Assembly (NCBI RefSeq): GCF_947387555.1
Contig: NZ_CANDNZ010000005.1
Location: 248,001 to 312,000, forward strand
Length of the DNA stretch: 64,000 nucleotides
From: Thalassomonas sp. RHCl1
GTDB taxonomy: Bacteria > Pseudomonadota > Gammaproteobacteria > Enterobacterales > Alteromonadaceae
Direction: 5' to 3'
Under the pieces are notes generated by a model, which was not told where the DNA came from, ran no database searches, and was given only the letters and a program-made list of their open reading frames with translations. The translations under genes were made by a program, and so were the position numbers. Shown piece by piece: positions 7,107 to 15,739 of the stretch; the first letter of the stretch is position 1; each line of letters begins with the position of its first letter.

Positions 7107-10100
7107 TTATATTTGTCCTTGTGATTGAAGTGTTGATGTATTCAGGTGCTCCGCCTGCCGTGCTGCTTTACCATGAAGCAAACGGTACAGTGCCGGCAGC
7201 ACAAACAAAGTTAAAATAGTGGAAGAAATGACACCGCCGATCACCACAGTCGCTAACGGGCGTTGTACTTCAGAGCCAATGCCGGTGTTTATCGCCATAG
7301 GAATAAAGCCCAAAGAAGCTACCAGGGCGGTAGTCAGTACCGGCCTTAAGCGGGTCAGCGCTCCTTTGATAATGGCCTCATCCAAGCCTATCTTGTCTTT
7401 ACGCAGCTCGCGGATAAAGGACACCATTACCAGGCCGTTTAAGATGGCGATCCCCGACAGGGCAATAAAGCCAACGGCAGCAGATATAGAAAAAGGAATA
7501 TCCCTTAATATCAGGGCAAAAATGCCGCCGGTAAGGGCCAAAGGCACACCGGTGAAAATAATCATGGCATCCTTAAAGGATGACAGGGCAAGCAATAACA
7601 GGCCGATGATCAATAATAAAGTGACCGGCACAACTATGCTCAGGCGCTTCGATGCCGACTCTAGTTTTTGGTAGGTACCGCCGTATTCCACCCAATAACC
7701 GGACGGTAACAATACCTTATCATCGATAGCCGATTTAATGTCATTAACAAAACTGCCGAGATCCCGGCCGCGCACATTGGCGGTCACCACCACGCGGCGT
7801 TTGCCGTTTTCCCGGTTTACCTGGTTGGCACCGGCAATCAGCTCAATGCGGGCAACTTCCTGTAAGGGGACAAAGCCACCTGTGCTTAAATGGATCGGCA
7901 ACTGGTTAAGGTTTCGCACATCACTTCTTTGCTGCTCGGGCAGCCTGACAACAATGTCAAAGCGTCTGTCCCCCTGATAGAACTTGCCAACGGATTCACC
8001 GCCTAAGGCAATGGCTACCTGCTGCTGCAAGTCTGCTTTTGACAAGGCATAAGCCGCCAGTCGTTCATCTTTAGGGAGCAGGGTTAATATCGGCAAGCCC
8101 GTGGTTTGCTCTACCTGTACATCGGCAATACCGTCAACACCGACAATGGCCGATTCGATTTCTTTGCCAAGACCTGCCAGGGTATCAAAATCATCACCAA
8201 AAACCTTGATCGCCAGCTCGGCACGCACCCCGGCCAATAACTCGTTAAAGCGCATTTGAATGGGTTGCAAAAACTCATAGCGGTTACCCGGTACCGGGGT
8301 CACCAGGGCTTCAAGCTCGCGCACCAGCTCTGCCTTAAGTTTATCCGGGTCGGGCCACTCTTGCCGTGGTTTGATAATAATAAAATTATCGGCAACACTC
8401 GGCGGTACCGCATCGGTTGCCACGTCGGCGGTACCGACTTTGGCAAATACCCGTTCAACTTCAGGTAGCTGCTGGATACGGGCCTCCAGTGCTTTTTGCA
8501 TCTCAATGGACTGGCTTAACGAAGTGCCGGGTATGCGCAGCGCGTGCATAGCGATATCCCCCTCGTCAAGGTTAGGCACAAACTCACTGCCCATTTTAGT
8601 CGCCATAAAACCGGCGCTGGAGACCAGCATTACGGCAACGGCAATAATCAAGTAGCGTCCTTTAAGGGCAAAGATCAGTACCGGCTTATAAAATGCCTCG
8701 CACGCCTTCATGATGATATTCTCTTTTTCAAGGACAGGGCCTTTAAACATCAAGGCAATGGCGGCCGGGACAAAAGTAATCGACAGTATCATGGCGCTTA
8801 CCAGGGCGATCACCACAGTAATGGCCATAGGATGGAACATTTTTCCTTCTACCCCGGAAAGGGCGAAAATAGGCAGGTAAACCGCGGTGATAATAAAGAC
8901 CCCGAATAATGCCGGGCGTATCACTTCCCTGGTGGCGTCAAACACTAACGACAAGCGTTCATTTAGCGGCAACACCTTGCTCTTGTTGCTCTGGGATGCC
9001 TGGCTTAAACGGCGCATACAGTTTTCAACAATAATAATGGCGCCATCCACCAAAAGGCCAAAATCGAGTGCGCCTAAACTCATCAAGTTGGCACTGACCC
9101 CGGCTTGTACCATGCCGGTTACCGTCATCAACATGGCAAAGGGAATAACCGCCGCCGTTAATAATGCCGCCCTGAAGTTACCCAGTAACAGGAACAGGAT
9201 AACAATCACCAGGATCGCCCCTTCCGTCAGGTTGGTTTCCACGGTAGTTAAGGTTTTATTGACCAGTTTGGTCCTGTCATAAACGGCGGTGGCCACTATG
9301 CCTTGCGGCAGACTTTTATTAACTTCCTTAAGCCTTTCCCCGACATCCTTGGCCACCTTCTGGCTATTCTCACCGATAAGCATAAACACGGTACTCATCA
9401 CCACTTCCCGGCCATTTTGCGTGGCGGCGCCGGATCTCAGCTCTTTGCCTTCTTTCACCTCGGCAACATCTTTTACCTTTAAACCCAGTCCTGTTTTCGT
9501 GGCAATCGGCACATTGGCCAATTGCTCAAGATCGGCTAACTGCCCGGGCAAACGCACCAGCCACTGAGCGCCGTTTCGTTCGATAAAACCCGCTCCCCGG
9601 TTTTGGTTGTGCTCGCCGACGGCGCGGATCACATCCTGCTGGCTTAAGCCATGGGCGAGTAATTTTTCCGGTTTGATGGCAATAAGAATTTCTCTTTTGA
9701 AGCCGCCGATTGGATTGACTTCGACAACCCCTTCCACCTGCATCAGCTGGGGACGGATGATCCAGTCATGCACAGTACGCAGATCGGTAGGCGTGATCAA
9801 ACTGCCATCTTCATTGGTAGCGCCGGGCACGGAGTCGACGGTAAACATAAAGATCTCCCCCAAGCCGGTTGAAATTGGTCCCAGCTCAGGCTCTATACCT
9901 TTTGGCAGATCCGCTTTTGCCCCGTTGAGTTTTTCCCCCACCAGCTGGCGGGCAAAATAAACATCGGTGTCGTCGGTAAAAATGGCCACTACCTGAGACA
10001 AACCATAGCGGGACACAGAGCGGGTATTGACCAAACCAGGTACACCCGCCAATGCCGTTTCCAGCGGGAAAGTCACCCTTTGTTCAACTTCCAGCGGCGT

Positions 10101-10268
10101 ATAACCGGGCGCTTCGGTATTAATCACTACCTGGACATTGGTAATGTCAGGCACGGCATCAATAGGCAACTTGGTAAAATTCCAGGCCCCCAAAGCCGCA
10201 AGCGCCAGCACAAATATCAGGATAAGCTTACTGCGCTGTATCGAAAATTTTAAAATAGCTTCTAACAT
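7107..10268 (-). CDS. czcA: Heavy-metal RND efflux pump, CzcA type
   Basis: At 1053 residues this is the usual length of a heavy-metal RND (HME) transporter, with twelve spans and two large periplasmic loops. Membrane span 4 reads DFGLLVDGAIIIVEN. Asp402, Asp408 and Glu415 fall at the same numbers as the proton-relay residues of CzcA from Cupriavidus metallidurans. The DFG..VDGA form favours Zn2+, Co2+, Cd2+ or Ni2+ over the Cu/Ag CusA class. The N-terminus (MLEAILKFSIQRSKLILIFV) and the PIDAVPDITNVQV and GSEFVPNLDEGD segments are family-typical. It is the inner-membrane pump of the tripartite CzcCBA-like complex, 9 bp after czcB. Confidence 0.95.
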   Translation of the reverse strand: MLEAILKFSIQRSKLILIFVLALAALGAWNFTKLPIDAVPDITNVQVVINTEAPGYTPLEVEQRVTFPLETALAGVPGLVNTRSVSRYGLSQVVAIFTDDTDVYFARQLVGEKLNGAKADLPKGIEPELGPISTGLGEIFMFTVDSVPGATNEDGSLITPTDLRTVHDWIIRPQLMQVEGVVEVNPIGGFKREILIAIKPEKLLAHGLSQQDVIRAVGEHNQNRGAGFIERNGAQWLVRLPGQLADLEQLANVPIATKTGLGLKVKDVAEVKEGKELRSGAATQNGREVVMSTVFMLIGENSQKVAKDVGERLKEVNKSLPQGIVATAVYDRTKLVNKTLTTVETNLTEGAILVIVILFLLLGNFRAALLTAAVIPFAMLMTVTGMVQAGVSANLMSLGALDFGLLVDGAIIIVENCMRRLSQASQSNKSKVLPLNERLSLVFDATREVIRPALFGVFIITAVYLPIFALSGVEGKMFHPMAITVVIALVSAMILSITFVPAAIALMFKGPVLEKENIIMKACEAFYKPVLIFALKGRYLIIAVAVMLVSSAGFMATKMGSEFVPNLDEGDIAMHALRIPGTSLSQSIEMQKALEARIQQLPEVERVFAKVGTADVATDAVPPSVADNFIIIKPRQEWPDPDKLKAELVRELEALVTPVPGNRYEFLQPIQMRFNELLAGVRAELAIKVFGDDFDTLAGLGKEIESAIVGVDGIADVQVEQTTGLPILTLLPKDERLAAYALSKADLQQQVAIALGGESVGKFYQGDRRFDIVVRLPEQQRSDVRNLNQLPIHLSTGGFVPLQEVARIELIAGANQVNRENGKRRVVVTANVRGRDLGSFVNDIKSAIDDKVLLPSGYWVEYGGTYQKLESASKRLSIVVPVTLLLIIGLLLLALSSFKDAMIIFTGVPLALTGGIFALILRDIPFSISAAVGFIALSGIAILNGLVMVSFIRELRKDKIGLDEAIIKGALTRLRPVLTTALVASLGFIPMAINTGIGSEVQRPLATVVIGGVISSTILTLFVLPALYRLLHGKAARQAEHLNTSTLQSQGQI

Positions 10269-10277
10269 AGGGCTTCC

Positions 10278-11516
10278 TTAGTGATCGTGCGAGGCGCCCG
10301 ATTTGTCGATATCGGCTTTAATGAGATAACTGTTCTGGGCCACATACTCAGTACCTTGAGGCAAGCCCCCCAGTACTTCTACCCAGGGACCGGCTTCCCG
10401 GCCAAGTTCCAGCATTCTGACTTCGTATTGCTGCCCGACTTTGGCATACACTACGGTGAAATCCCGAAACGCCTGTAATCCGGTAGACTTAACCGCCAGC
10501 GGCACAGGGTAACTGGCCAGAGAAATCTCGGCGCTGACAAACTGGCCGACACTGAGTGCGCCGTTGGTATTATTCACTTCTGCCCTGAAAATTTTCGCCT
10601 GCTGGCGGTTAAGGGCGAACAAGGCATCAAACAATTGCGAGTTAATCACCTGCTCGCTGCCGGGAATGAAAATTTTGACCGGGGCGCCCAGCTTGACTTT
10701 GGCTTTATCCATAGGGAAAACGCCAAGCTCGGCAATCAGTTTACTGGTGTCTGTGATAGTCAATAAGGTTCTGCCATTAGCTTGTTCACCAACGGCAATA
10801 TTCTGCGCCGTGATCACACCACTCACAGGGGCGTAAACAGGGTAAGTTTGCAGGCTTTCATTGCTTTCTATGGTAAACAATACCTGGCCTTTTTTGACAT
10901 GCTGCCCTAATACCGCAGCGAGTTTTTTCACTTCTCCCGGGTAACGGGCGCTGACATCACGGGTCGCATTTGGGGCAAGTTTGAGTTCGCCGAACACTTT
11001 TAAGATTTCATTGAACATCTGGCTGCCGGCCGTTTCGGTTTTTATATTCATCACCTGCGCCATTTCATCGCTAATGGCGGTACGGCCTTCAAAGTTGTCA
11101 TAAGACCATGAATAGCTTTTACCTTTATGGCTGGCGCTTAAGGTAACAACAAAAGAATGAGGTTCATAGATTTCCATATCGCCGCGCAGGTAATCATTTT
11201 CAACAAAGAAATTAATATCGTCGATAACATCCCCCAACCGGGTTAATTTAACATTCACCTCAACGTCTTGTGCGGCAATTTTTTTACCGGCCTTTGTCGC
11301 GAAAATCCTGAACTCGGGAGGAACCCCGTCTTCAAAAATAGCCAGTTCGATGGCAAAATCACCATCACGTAACATACGGCCATTGTTTGGTCCTTTTTCC
11401 ACGGCTTCTTTTACCGCCTCAGGATTAAATTGGGCAAACACACCCTGGCTGCTCAGTGCGCCGCTCAAGGCTAATTGACCGATAAGCATAGCGCTCACTA
11501 TTGATTTAAGTTTCAT
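10278..11516 (-). CDS. czcB: RND efflux periplasmic adaptor subunit, CzcB-like
   Basis: The protein is 412 residues when started at the ATG at 11516, which gives a signal peptide (MKLKSIVSAMLIGQLALSGA). An upstream in-frame ATG at 11567 would overlap czcC and lacks a signal. Order: an N-terminal domain (residues about 35-150), a barrel-sandwich/lipoyl hairpin (RYPGEVKKLAAVLGQHVKKG, then VYAPVSGVITAQNIAVGEQ), a beta-barrel (AELGVFPMDKAKVKLGAPV) and a membrane-proximal domain. It links the RND pump to the outer-membrane channel. The tail ends SGASHDH, a possible metal-touching end. Confidence 0.9.
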   Translation of the reverse strand: MKLKSIVSAMLIGQLALSGALSSQGVFAQFNPEAVKEAVEKGPNNGRMLRDGDFAIELAIFEDGVPPEFRIFATKAGKKIAAQDVEVNVKLTRLGDVIDDINFFVENDYLRGDMEIYEPHSFVVTLSASHKGKSYSWSYDNFEGRTAISDEMAQVMNIKTETAGSQMFNEILKVFGELKLAPNATRDVSARYPGEVKKLAAVLGQHVKKGQVLFTIESNESLQTYPVYAPVSGVITAQNIAVGEQANGRTLLTITDTSKLIAELGVFPMDKAKVKLGAPVKIFIPGSEQVINSQLFDALFALNRQQAKIFRAEVNNTNGALSVGQFVSAEISLASYPVPLAVKSTGLQAFRDFTVVYAKVGQQYEVRMLELGREAGPWVEVLGGLPQGTEYVAQNSYLIKADIDKSGASHDH

Positions 11517-11547
11517 ATTTGTCTCGCTTTCTCTGACTAACAGTGCA

Positions 11548-12822
11548 TTAGTGTGAAATGGATGCACCGGTTAAGCGCTCCAGTTCAATCTTATTTAAAT
11601 GAATATTGGTATAGGCGGTTATCAGTTCAGTCTGAGCCGCAAGCAACTCCTGCTGTACCGCGTACCAGTCTGTGTAGCTATAGCTGCCAGTGCGATAGGC
11701 CTGACCTGCTTTTACACTCGCCAGCTCCAAGGTGGGTATGGTTTCTGACCCCAGCCCCTGAATAACGTGCCGGTTGTGCTTAAGCTTATGAGTTAGCAAC
11801 AGCAAGCGGGTAGAGGTCTCCTGATACCAGGCATCCGCTTGTGCCTGTTGTTCATTCTGCTGTGCCTGCAATGCCAATATTTTTCCCTGATTGCGGTTTT
11901 CACTGCCAAAAGGAATCGAGATACCGGCGGTAAAGGCAAAGTCATCAAGCTGCTCATTGCGTTTAAACCCTGTATTGATTTTCCAGGCAGGTTTTTCTGT
12001 CGCTTTGGCCAGGCTGATCTCTGATTGTGCAAGACGCTGCCTGGCAGCAAAAGCTTTTAATCTCGGATGGTTTTTGAGTTTTTTATCAGCAGCATTTAGC
12101 GCTTCAATTGAAGGGATATCTTGCAAGCTGCCGTTAATTTGAATATTTGCATCCCCCTGCCATTGCGCGACTAAGCGGGCCCGGCTCGCTTTGATCTCAT
12201 GATTAAGATCTTCCACCACCAAAGCTTTTTGCGAAAGCGCTGCTTTTGCCCGCAGCTGATCAACAAGATTTGATTTTCCCGCCTTCACCCTGACGGTGAT
12301 ATTCTCCAGCACTTTTTTCGCTTGCGCCTCGGCCAGTTTAGCCAGTTTTAATTGCTCTTTTTGAGCAAGTAACGTGATAAAGATACCAGCAGTTTCAGCG
12401 GCTAAATCCAAGGCTTCCCCCTGACGGGCAAGTTCACTGGTCTGTGCTTGTTCACCTGCCACCTTTACCCGCGATTTTATGATTTCATCTTCAAGCAACC
12501 AGGAAATACTCAGCGTGGTTTGCATTGCCGACAAGCCGGAATAATTACCGGTTCCGATCACATCTTCAACATCCAGGTTAATATTCATAGGGGTCGAGAT
12601 ACCCGCTTGCTGCACCATGCCCTTTACCGCCTCGCTCTGATAGGCATATTTTTTTAACTGCGGATGCTGAGCCAGCGTAAGCCTGATGGCATCATTAAGG
12701 GATAGACTTGTTTGCGCAAAAGCACCGGATGAGACAGCAACTAACCCCAACAGGACCAGTTTCATCTTGGCTTTAAACCGATTGCTAGTCGGTTTTTTTC
12801 TTATGTAGCTACGAATGGGCAT
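11548..12822 (-). CDS. czcC: TolC-family outer membrane efflux protein, CzcC-like
   Basis: The 424-residue protein is the outer-membrane factor of the efflux complex. It has long Ala/Gln/Lys/Leu-rich helices in two repeats and the typical start SLSLNDAIRLTLAQHPQLKK. The ATG at 12822 follows GGAAGAGG and gives a long basic n-region before a signal peptide (MKLVLLGLVAVSSGAFA). A second in-frame ATG at 12765 starts right at the signal peptide but has a weak ribosome site. The choice matters because a BlaI-type dyad lies at 12775-12795, inside the 5' end or in the leader. It is the first gene of the six-gene operon. Confidence 0.9.
   Translation of the reverse strand: MPIRSYIRKKPTSNRFKAKMKLVLLGLVAVSSGAFAQTSLSLNDAIRLTLAQHPQLKKYAYQSEAVKGMVQQAGISTPMNINLDVEDVIGTGNYSGLSAMQTTLSISWLLEDEIIKSRVKVAGEQAQTSELARQGEALDLAAETAGIFITLLAQKEQLKLAKLAEAQAKKVLENITVRVKAGKSNLVDQLRAKAALSQKALVVEDLNHEIKASRARLVAQWQGDANIQINGSLQDIPSIEALNAADKKLKNHPRLKAFAARQRLAQSEISLAKATEKPAWKINTGFKRNEQLDDFAFTAGISIPFGSENRNQGKILALQAQQNEQQAQADAWYQETSTRLLLLTHKLKHNRHVIQGLGSETIPTLELASVKAGQAYRTGSYSYTDWYAVQQELLAAQTELITAYTNIHLNKIELERLTGASISH
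12775..12795. promoter_or_regulatory. BlaI-type operator copy D (within czcC 5' end)
   Basis: This is a 21-bp dyad with half-sites AAACCGATTG (top strand) and AAACCGACTA (bottom strand) around a central C. It matches the arms found at the other three copies (consensus AAACC, G/T, A, pyrimidine, pyrimidine, G) with the same spacing. It is centred 88 bp from copy C. Confidence 0.68.
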
Positions 12823-12862
12823 AGCACCTCTTCCTTAGATCAAATTAAGGGATAATATTGTA

Positions 12863-12883
12863 AATCCGATCGCCGATCGGTTT
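12863..12883. promoter_or_regulatory. BlaI-type operator copy C (upstream of czcC)
   Basis: This 21-bp dyad has half-sites AATCCGATCG (top) and AAACCGATCG (bottom) around a central C, ending 41 bp before the czcC start. It overlaps where the operon promoter should lie (AT-rich TACAATATTAT on the minus strand just downstream). The T-run after it makes it look like a terminator, but the arms match the dyads in front of the blaI-like gene. Confidence 0.75.
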
Positions 12884-12943
12884 TTCGGTTAAAAATAAAC
12901 AGCCGCCGGCTGTTATGGTTTACCTGAATTCAGGCTATATCTA

Positions 12944-13909
12944 TTAGTGGCTAAAGATTGTTTCCATCAGGTGGTGAACGCTGTCAATGGCAGATAAACT
13001 GGCAGCAATAATAAGCACAATAAATATCAGGGTTAGCAGCTTATTTACCGGCTTTAACTCCAGCTGGCCAAGCAGAAAAAATACCCGCTGCTCTAAGACA
13101 TCGGCGCCAAAATTGGCTACCAGCTCATTATTCACCAGCGGCGCTTCGGCAGCATTTAACCGGGCGACTTTGACCAAAGTCGCCGCTACCATAGTCGATG
13201 AAATATTCTCCTCACTTAAAACCGCGTTATCTGCCGCCTGCTCCATGGCCAGTGTCATATGAAGTTTTAACCTCGCCGTCAGTGAGGGAAGAAAAAATGT
13301 CGCCAAAATACTGAACAGCCATTTTTTTAACGGATCATTACGTTTGGCATGGGCTTTTTCATGTCCCAAAATAACCGCCTGCTCCTGCACTGTTGTCGCT
13401 TTAAGCATGCCAGAGGTGATATAACAATGTTTAGTCAAAAAGCCACTGGTAAAGGCGCAGGCTTGCGGCAGCTCCAACTCATATACCTGGTGCCCTATTT
13501 TCCTGGCAAAGCCGGATAAAAGCGACAATTCATTTTTATGCTTTAGCAAAAGACTGACTTTGCGGATCAGCACATAAGCAATCCCGAGTAAGGCCAAAAG
13601 CAAGGTAATGCTGTGCCAGCTAAAAACAGCATAGACATCCATATGATGCCAGTGGGCATAAGCCGTGCTCCAGCTAAAAGGATCCAGGCTACTGAATTTA
13701 TATAAAAAATAACCAGAAACCAGCACAGCCACGCACCAGGGAATCACCACCAGTAACCATAAAATGTTTTTGCGCGGCTCAACCTCCATACCAAGAAATC
13801 GCTGGTCTAAAACAGAAATAATCAGGGATACGGCAAGATTGGCAATAAAAAAAGTGATCACTGCAATAGCAAGTGTATTGAGCCAAATAGCCAATGCCCC
13901 CTCAATCAT
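12944..13909 (-). CDS. M56-family (BlaR1-like) membrane metalloprotease without sensor domain
   Basis: The 321-residue protein has about four membrane segments (residues about 8-32, 48-68, 92-112 and a C-terminal one at 290-310). The M56 zinc motif HEKAH is at 183-187, in the context VILGHEKAHAKRNDPLKKW, with the downstream EQAADNAV supplying the third ligand. BlaR1/MecR1 proteins are about 600 residues and end in a penicillin-binding sensor; that domain is absent here. The first ATG overlaps the stop of the repressor gene (TAATG), so translation is coupled. It is inferred to cleave or inactivate the BlaI-like repressor on a signal sensed in the membrane or periplasm, probably metal given the neighbouring pump. 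Confidence 0.87.
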   Translation of the reverse strand: MIEGALAIWLNTLAIAVITFFIANLAVSLIISVLDQRFLGMEVEPRKNILWLLVVIPWCVAVLVSGYFLYKFSSLDPFSWSTAYAHWHHMDVYAVFSWHSITLLLALLGIAYVLIRKVSLLLKHKNELSLLSGFARKIGHQVYELELPQACAFTSGFLTKHCYITSGMLKATTVQEQAVILGHEKAHAKRNDPLKKWLFSILATFFLPSLTARLKLHMTLAMEQAADNAVLSEENISSTMVAATLVKVARLNAAEAPLVNNELVANFGADVLEQRVFFLLGQLELKPVNKLLTLIFIVLIIAASLSAIDSVHHLMETIFSH

Positions 13910-14295
13910 TACTTACTTTCCTGCCCTAGCTTAAGACGTTGCTGTTCAATCAGGCTCTCTAATTTAAGCAGCTGCTCTTCGTTAAACTCTTTTGAAATGG
14001 AAGAAAAGGCAGCCACTAAGCTACTGTCGTCTTCGGTAATGAAATCACTGGTCACCGACTTGATTAACTGGCCGATAAGTTCATGTCTTTCTACTTTCGC
14101 CTGATAGACAAATGCATGCCCCTCTTTATGGCGCGTTAATAAATCTTTTTTATACAAGCGATCCAGGGTACTTTGAATGGTATTTAAACTACCGCCACGC
14201 GTTTTTTCAAAATGGCCAAAGACCTGCTTCACGTCGGCAGAGTCGTTTTGCCAAAGGTATTGCAGCACCAGTTTTTCCAGCTCACCAAGTTTCAT
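13909..14295 (-). CDS. BlaI/MecI/CopY-family transcriptional repressor
   Basis: This protein is about 128 residues from the ATG at 14295, preceded by AAGAGGTA. The winged helix (MKLGELEKLVLQYLWQNDSA, then the VKQVF helix, and NTIQSTLDRLYKKDLLTRHK with wing GHAFVYQA) matches BlaI, and a C-terminal helix supports dimerisation. A longer frame runs up to 14415, but it would read through the two operators and has no ribosome site. Two 21-bp dyads lie in its promoter, one of them covering a TTGACA -35, so it should repress itself. The same dyad occurs twice at the czc operon, making this the likely regulator of the efflux genes. Confidence 0.9.
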   Translation of the reverse strand: MKLGELEKLVLQYLWQNDSADVKQVFGHFEKTRGGSLNTIQSTLDRLYKKDLLTRHKEGHAFVYQAKVERHELIGQLIKSVTSDFITEDDSSLVAAFSSISKEFNEEQLLKLESLIEQQRLKLGQESK

Positions 14296-14337
14296 GAAGT
14301 TACCTCTTTTGTCATAAAATTTTGCCAGAGTAAATAA

Positions 14338-14358
14338 AAACCGACCGACAATAGGTTT
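14338..14358. promoter_or_regulatory. BlaI-type operator copy A
   Basis: This 21-bp dyad has half-sites AAACCGACCG (top) and AAACCTATTG (bottom) around a central A. It lies between the inferred -10 and the repressor start codon, centred 36 bp from copy B. Confidence 0.8.
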
Positions 14359-14372
14359 ATTGTTTACCATAT

Positions 14373-14395
14373 AAAACCGACTGTCAATAGGTTTT
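14373..14395. promoter_or_regulatory. BlaI-type operator copy B over the blaI-like promoter
   Basis: This dyad has half-sites AAACCGACTG (top) and AAACCTATTG (bottom), extended by further A/T symmetry outside (ATAAAACC and GGTTTTAT). On the minus strand it contains TTGACA (14387-14382). A weak AACAAT -10 lies 17 bp downstream, so repressor binding would block the -35. Confidence 0.82.
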
Positions 14396-14415
14396 ATATT
14401 TATACATAATATCAA

Positions 14416-14940
14416 GCTATTAACACTAATAAATCTTAAAAGTTATTCTCCGCAACAATAACAAGCTTGAATAAGCTTACATCGGTAATACACAAATACT
14501 CACATCAAAAACATTGATCACCACCAGTTTGTCACGGCAAAGACGTCGACAATTTTTACAAACCGGTATGCTCTCATACCGGTCACGACTCACTTCGACA
14601 ATCCCGGGGAAAAAATAATAATTGTTAATCAAAAGTAATCATTAAGTACCCCCAAAAAATCACTTCAGTAGCTCATTAAAAAATAAGATGAGTTTCTCTC
14701 GGGCGAAATATTTGTAAATAAGCCTGCCAATATTTGATTTACATTTATCTGAAACCAGCTGGTTGTAAATTCAATCTTGGTACACAAAATGCTGAACTAG
14801 CCGCGCCCACTTTTAGCGGTAGTTAGTGGACTAAAATCGTATTTTCACATTGTCGCAGTTTGGTATTACAAAGTGAATCAAGCGGGATTGCATCAGTATC
14901 TGCATCTCCCTTTTAGAAATTTTTGTAGTAGGAAAAACTA
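14416..14940. other. Intergenic region with no recognised gene
   Basis: These 525 bp separate the repressor promoter from the PEP-CTERM gene. The sequence is AT-rich with stops in all frames. I see no clear -24/-12 pair (TGGCA then TTGC), although sigma-54 control is known for some PEP-CTERM genes. It probably holds the promoter and a long 5' leader for the gene at 14941. Confidence 0.4.
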
Positions 14941-15648
14941 ATGAAAAAGATAATGAAATTTATTATTTTGGTTTTATCTTTTAACCTTTGGGTAAATCTT
15001 GCCTGGGCTTGTGGTCATCCGCCACCACCACCACCGGTACCTGATCCTCCTCCTCCTGAAGTCTGGATGATAGACCATGGCATCGACCCGACCACAGGAA
15101 TGAGCAATATGTGGTTTGGGGTTGAGATTGACCCGGAACTCTTTCCCATCACCGAACCCACAGTGTGCACCTGTGGCATAGGTCTTGGCGGAGCAAACCT
15201 GCCTTTTGTTCCTTCTCTTAATGTTACCAGCGCCATGCTTGCGGTAACCAATATGATGACACATGAAGTCGAACGTGTGGATGGCTTTGACTTTGAACCC
15301 GACTCCGCCATAGCCGGCAACTCAGCCGGCAATGCCCTGATACCGGGCCAGCAGTGGAACGGCTTTTCAGCGCTGGTGACAAATTTTGTCCAGCCAATAT
15401 TAGAGGATAACGAAGTATTAAAGCTTTGGTTTAACCTTGAAATTGATCCCGATGACATCGAAACCTTACATGAAGCCACCGACGGTCAGCTGCTGGGCTT
15501 TAGCATAGGCGGCTCTCCAGACGATCCGGAGCACCAGCCCCAGCAATTTATTGGCCACAAAACTTCAGTGCCAGAGCCCGCCTCTGCGCTCCTGTTGGCC
15601 ATGGGACTTGTGTTATTTGTTGCAGGCCGGAAAAAGCGGCTCAGCTAA
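14941..15648 (+). CDS. PEP-CTERM sorting-domain protein with Pro-rich N-terminus
   Basis: This 235-residue exported protein has a signal peptide (ending at VNLAWA), then CGH and two runs of prolines (residues about 27-39). It ends in a PEP-CTERM signal: VPEP at 210-213, a hydrophobic stretch (ALLLAMGLVLFVAG) and the basic end RKKRLS. Such proteins are processed by an exosortase at the inner membrane and released to the surface or exopolysaccharide. The central 160 residues are acidic (theoretical Ca-binding or matrix type) with no known domain. No exosortase gene lies in the window. A hairpin terminator follows at 15666. Confidence 0.87.
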   Translation: MKKIMKFIILVLSFNLWVNLAWACGHPPPPPPVPDPPPPEVWMIDHGIDPTTGMSNMWFGVEIDPELFPITEPTVCTCGIGLGGANLPFVPSLNVTSAMLAVTNMMTHEVERVDGFDFEPDSAIAGNSAGNALIPGQQWNGFSALVTNFVQPILEDNEVLKLWFNLEIDPDDIETLHEATDGQLLGFSIGGSPDDPEHQPQQFIGHKTSVPEPASALLLAMGLVLFVAGRKKRLS

Positions 15649-15665
15649 TCACTTATTAAGTCAAT

Positions 15666-15692
15666 AAAAAAGGCAGCTATGTTGCCTTTTTT
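15666..15692 (+). terminator. Rho-independent terminator after the PEP-CTERM gene
   Basis: A-rich left arm with GGCA, a seven-base loop, then TGCC and six Ts. The symmetry of As and Ts makes the stem longer and possibly bidirectional. Confidence 0.75.
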
Positions 15693-15739
15693 AACCAATC
15701 CGCCTGATATTCCAGCTCAAATTTGTTAGAGGAATAACA

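Noticed and set aside
7219-9960. Several plus-strand frames of 70-150 codons opposite czcA
   Set aside because: They are antisense shadows of a strongly conserved 1053-residue pump and have no signals of their own.
12775-12800. ACCGA...TCGGTTTTTTT in the czcC 5' end as a terminator
   Set aside because: It points against the operon and lies inside the coding start. It fits the operator pattern better.
12863-12886. CCGATC-GATCGG plus T-run as a terminator upstream of czcC
   Set aside because: No plus-strand gene needs it, and the dyad matches the other three BlaI-type sites in arm sequence and spacing. The T-run is part of the operator flank.
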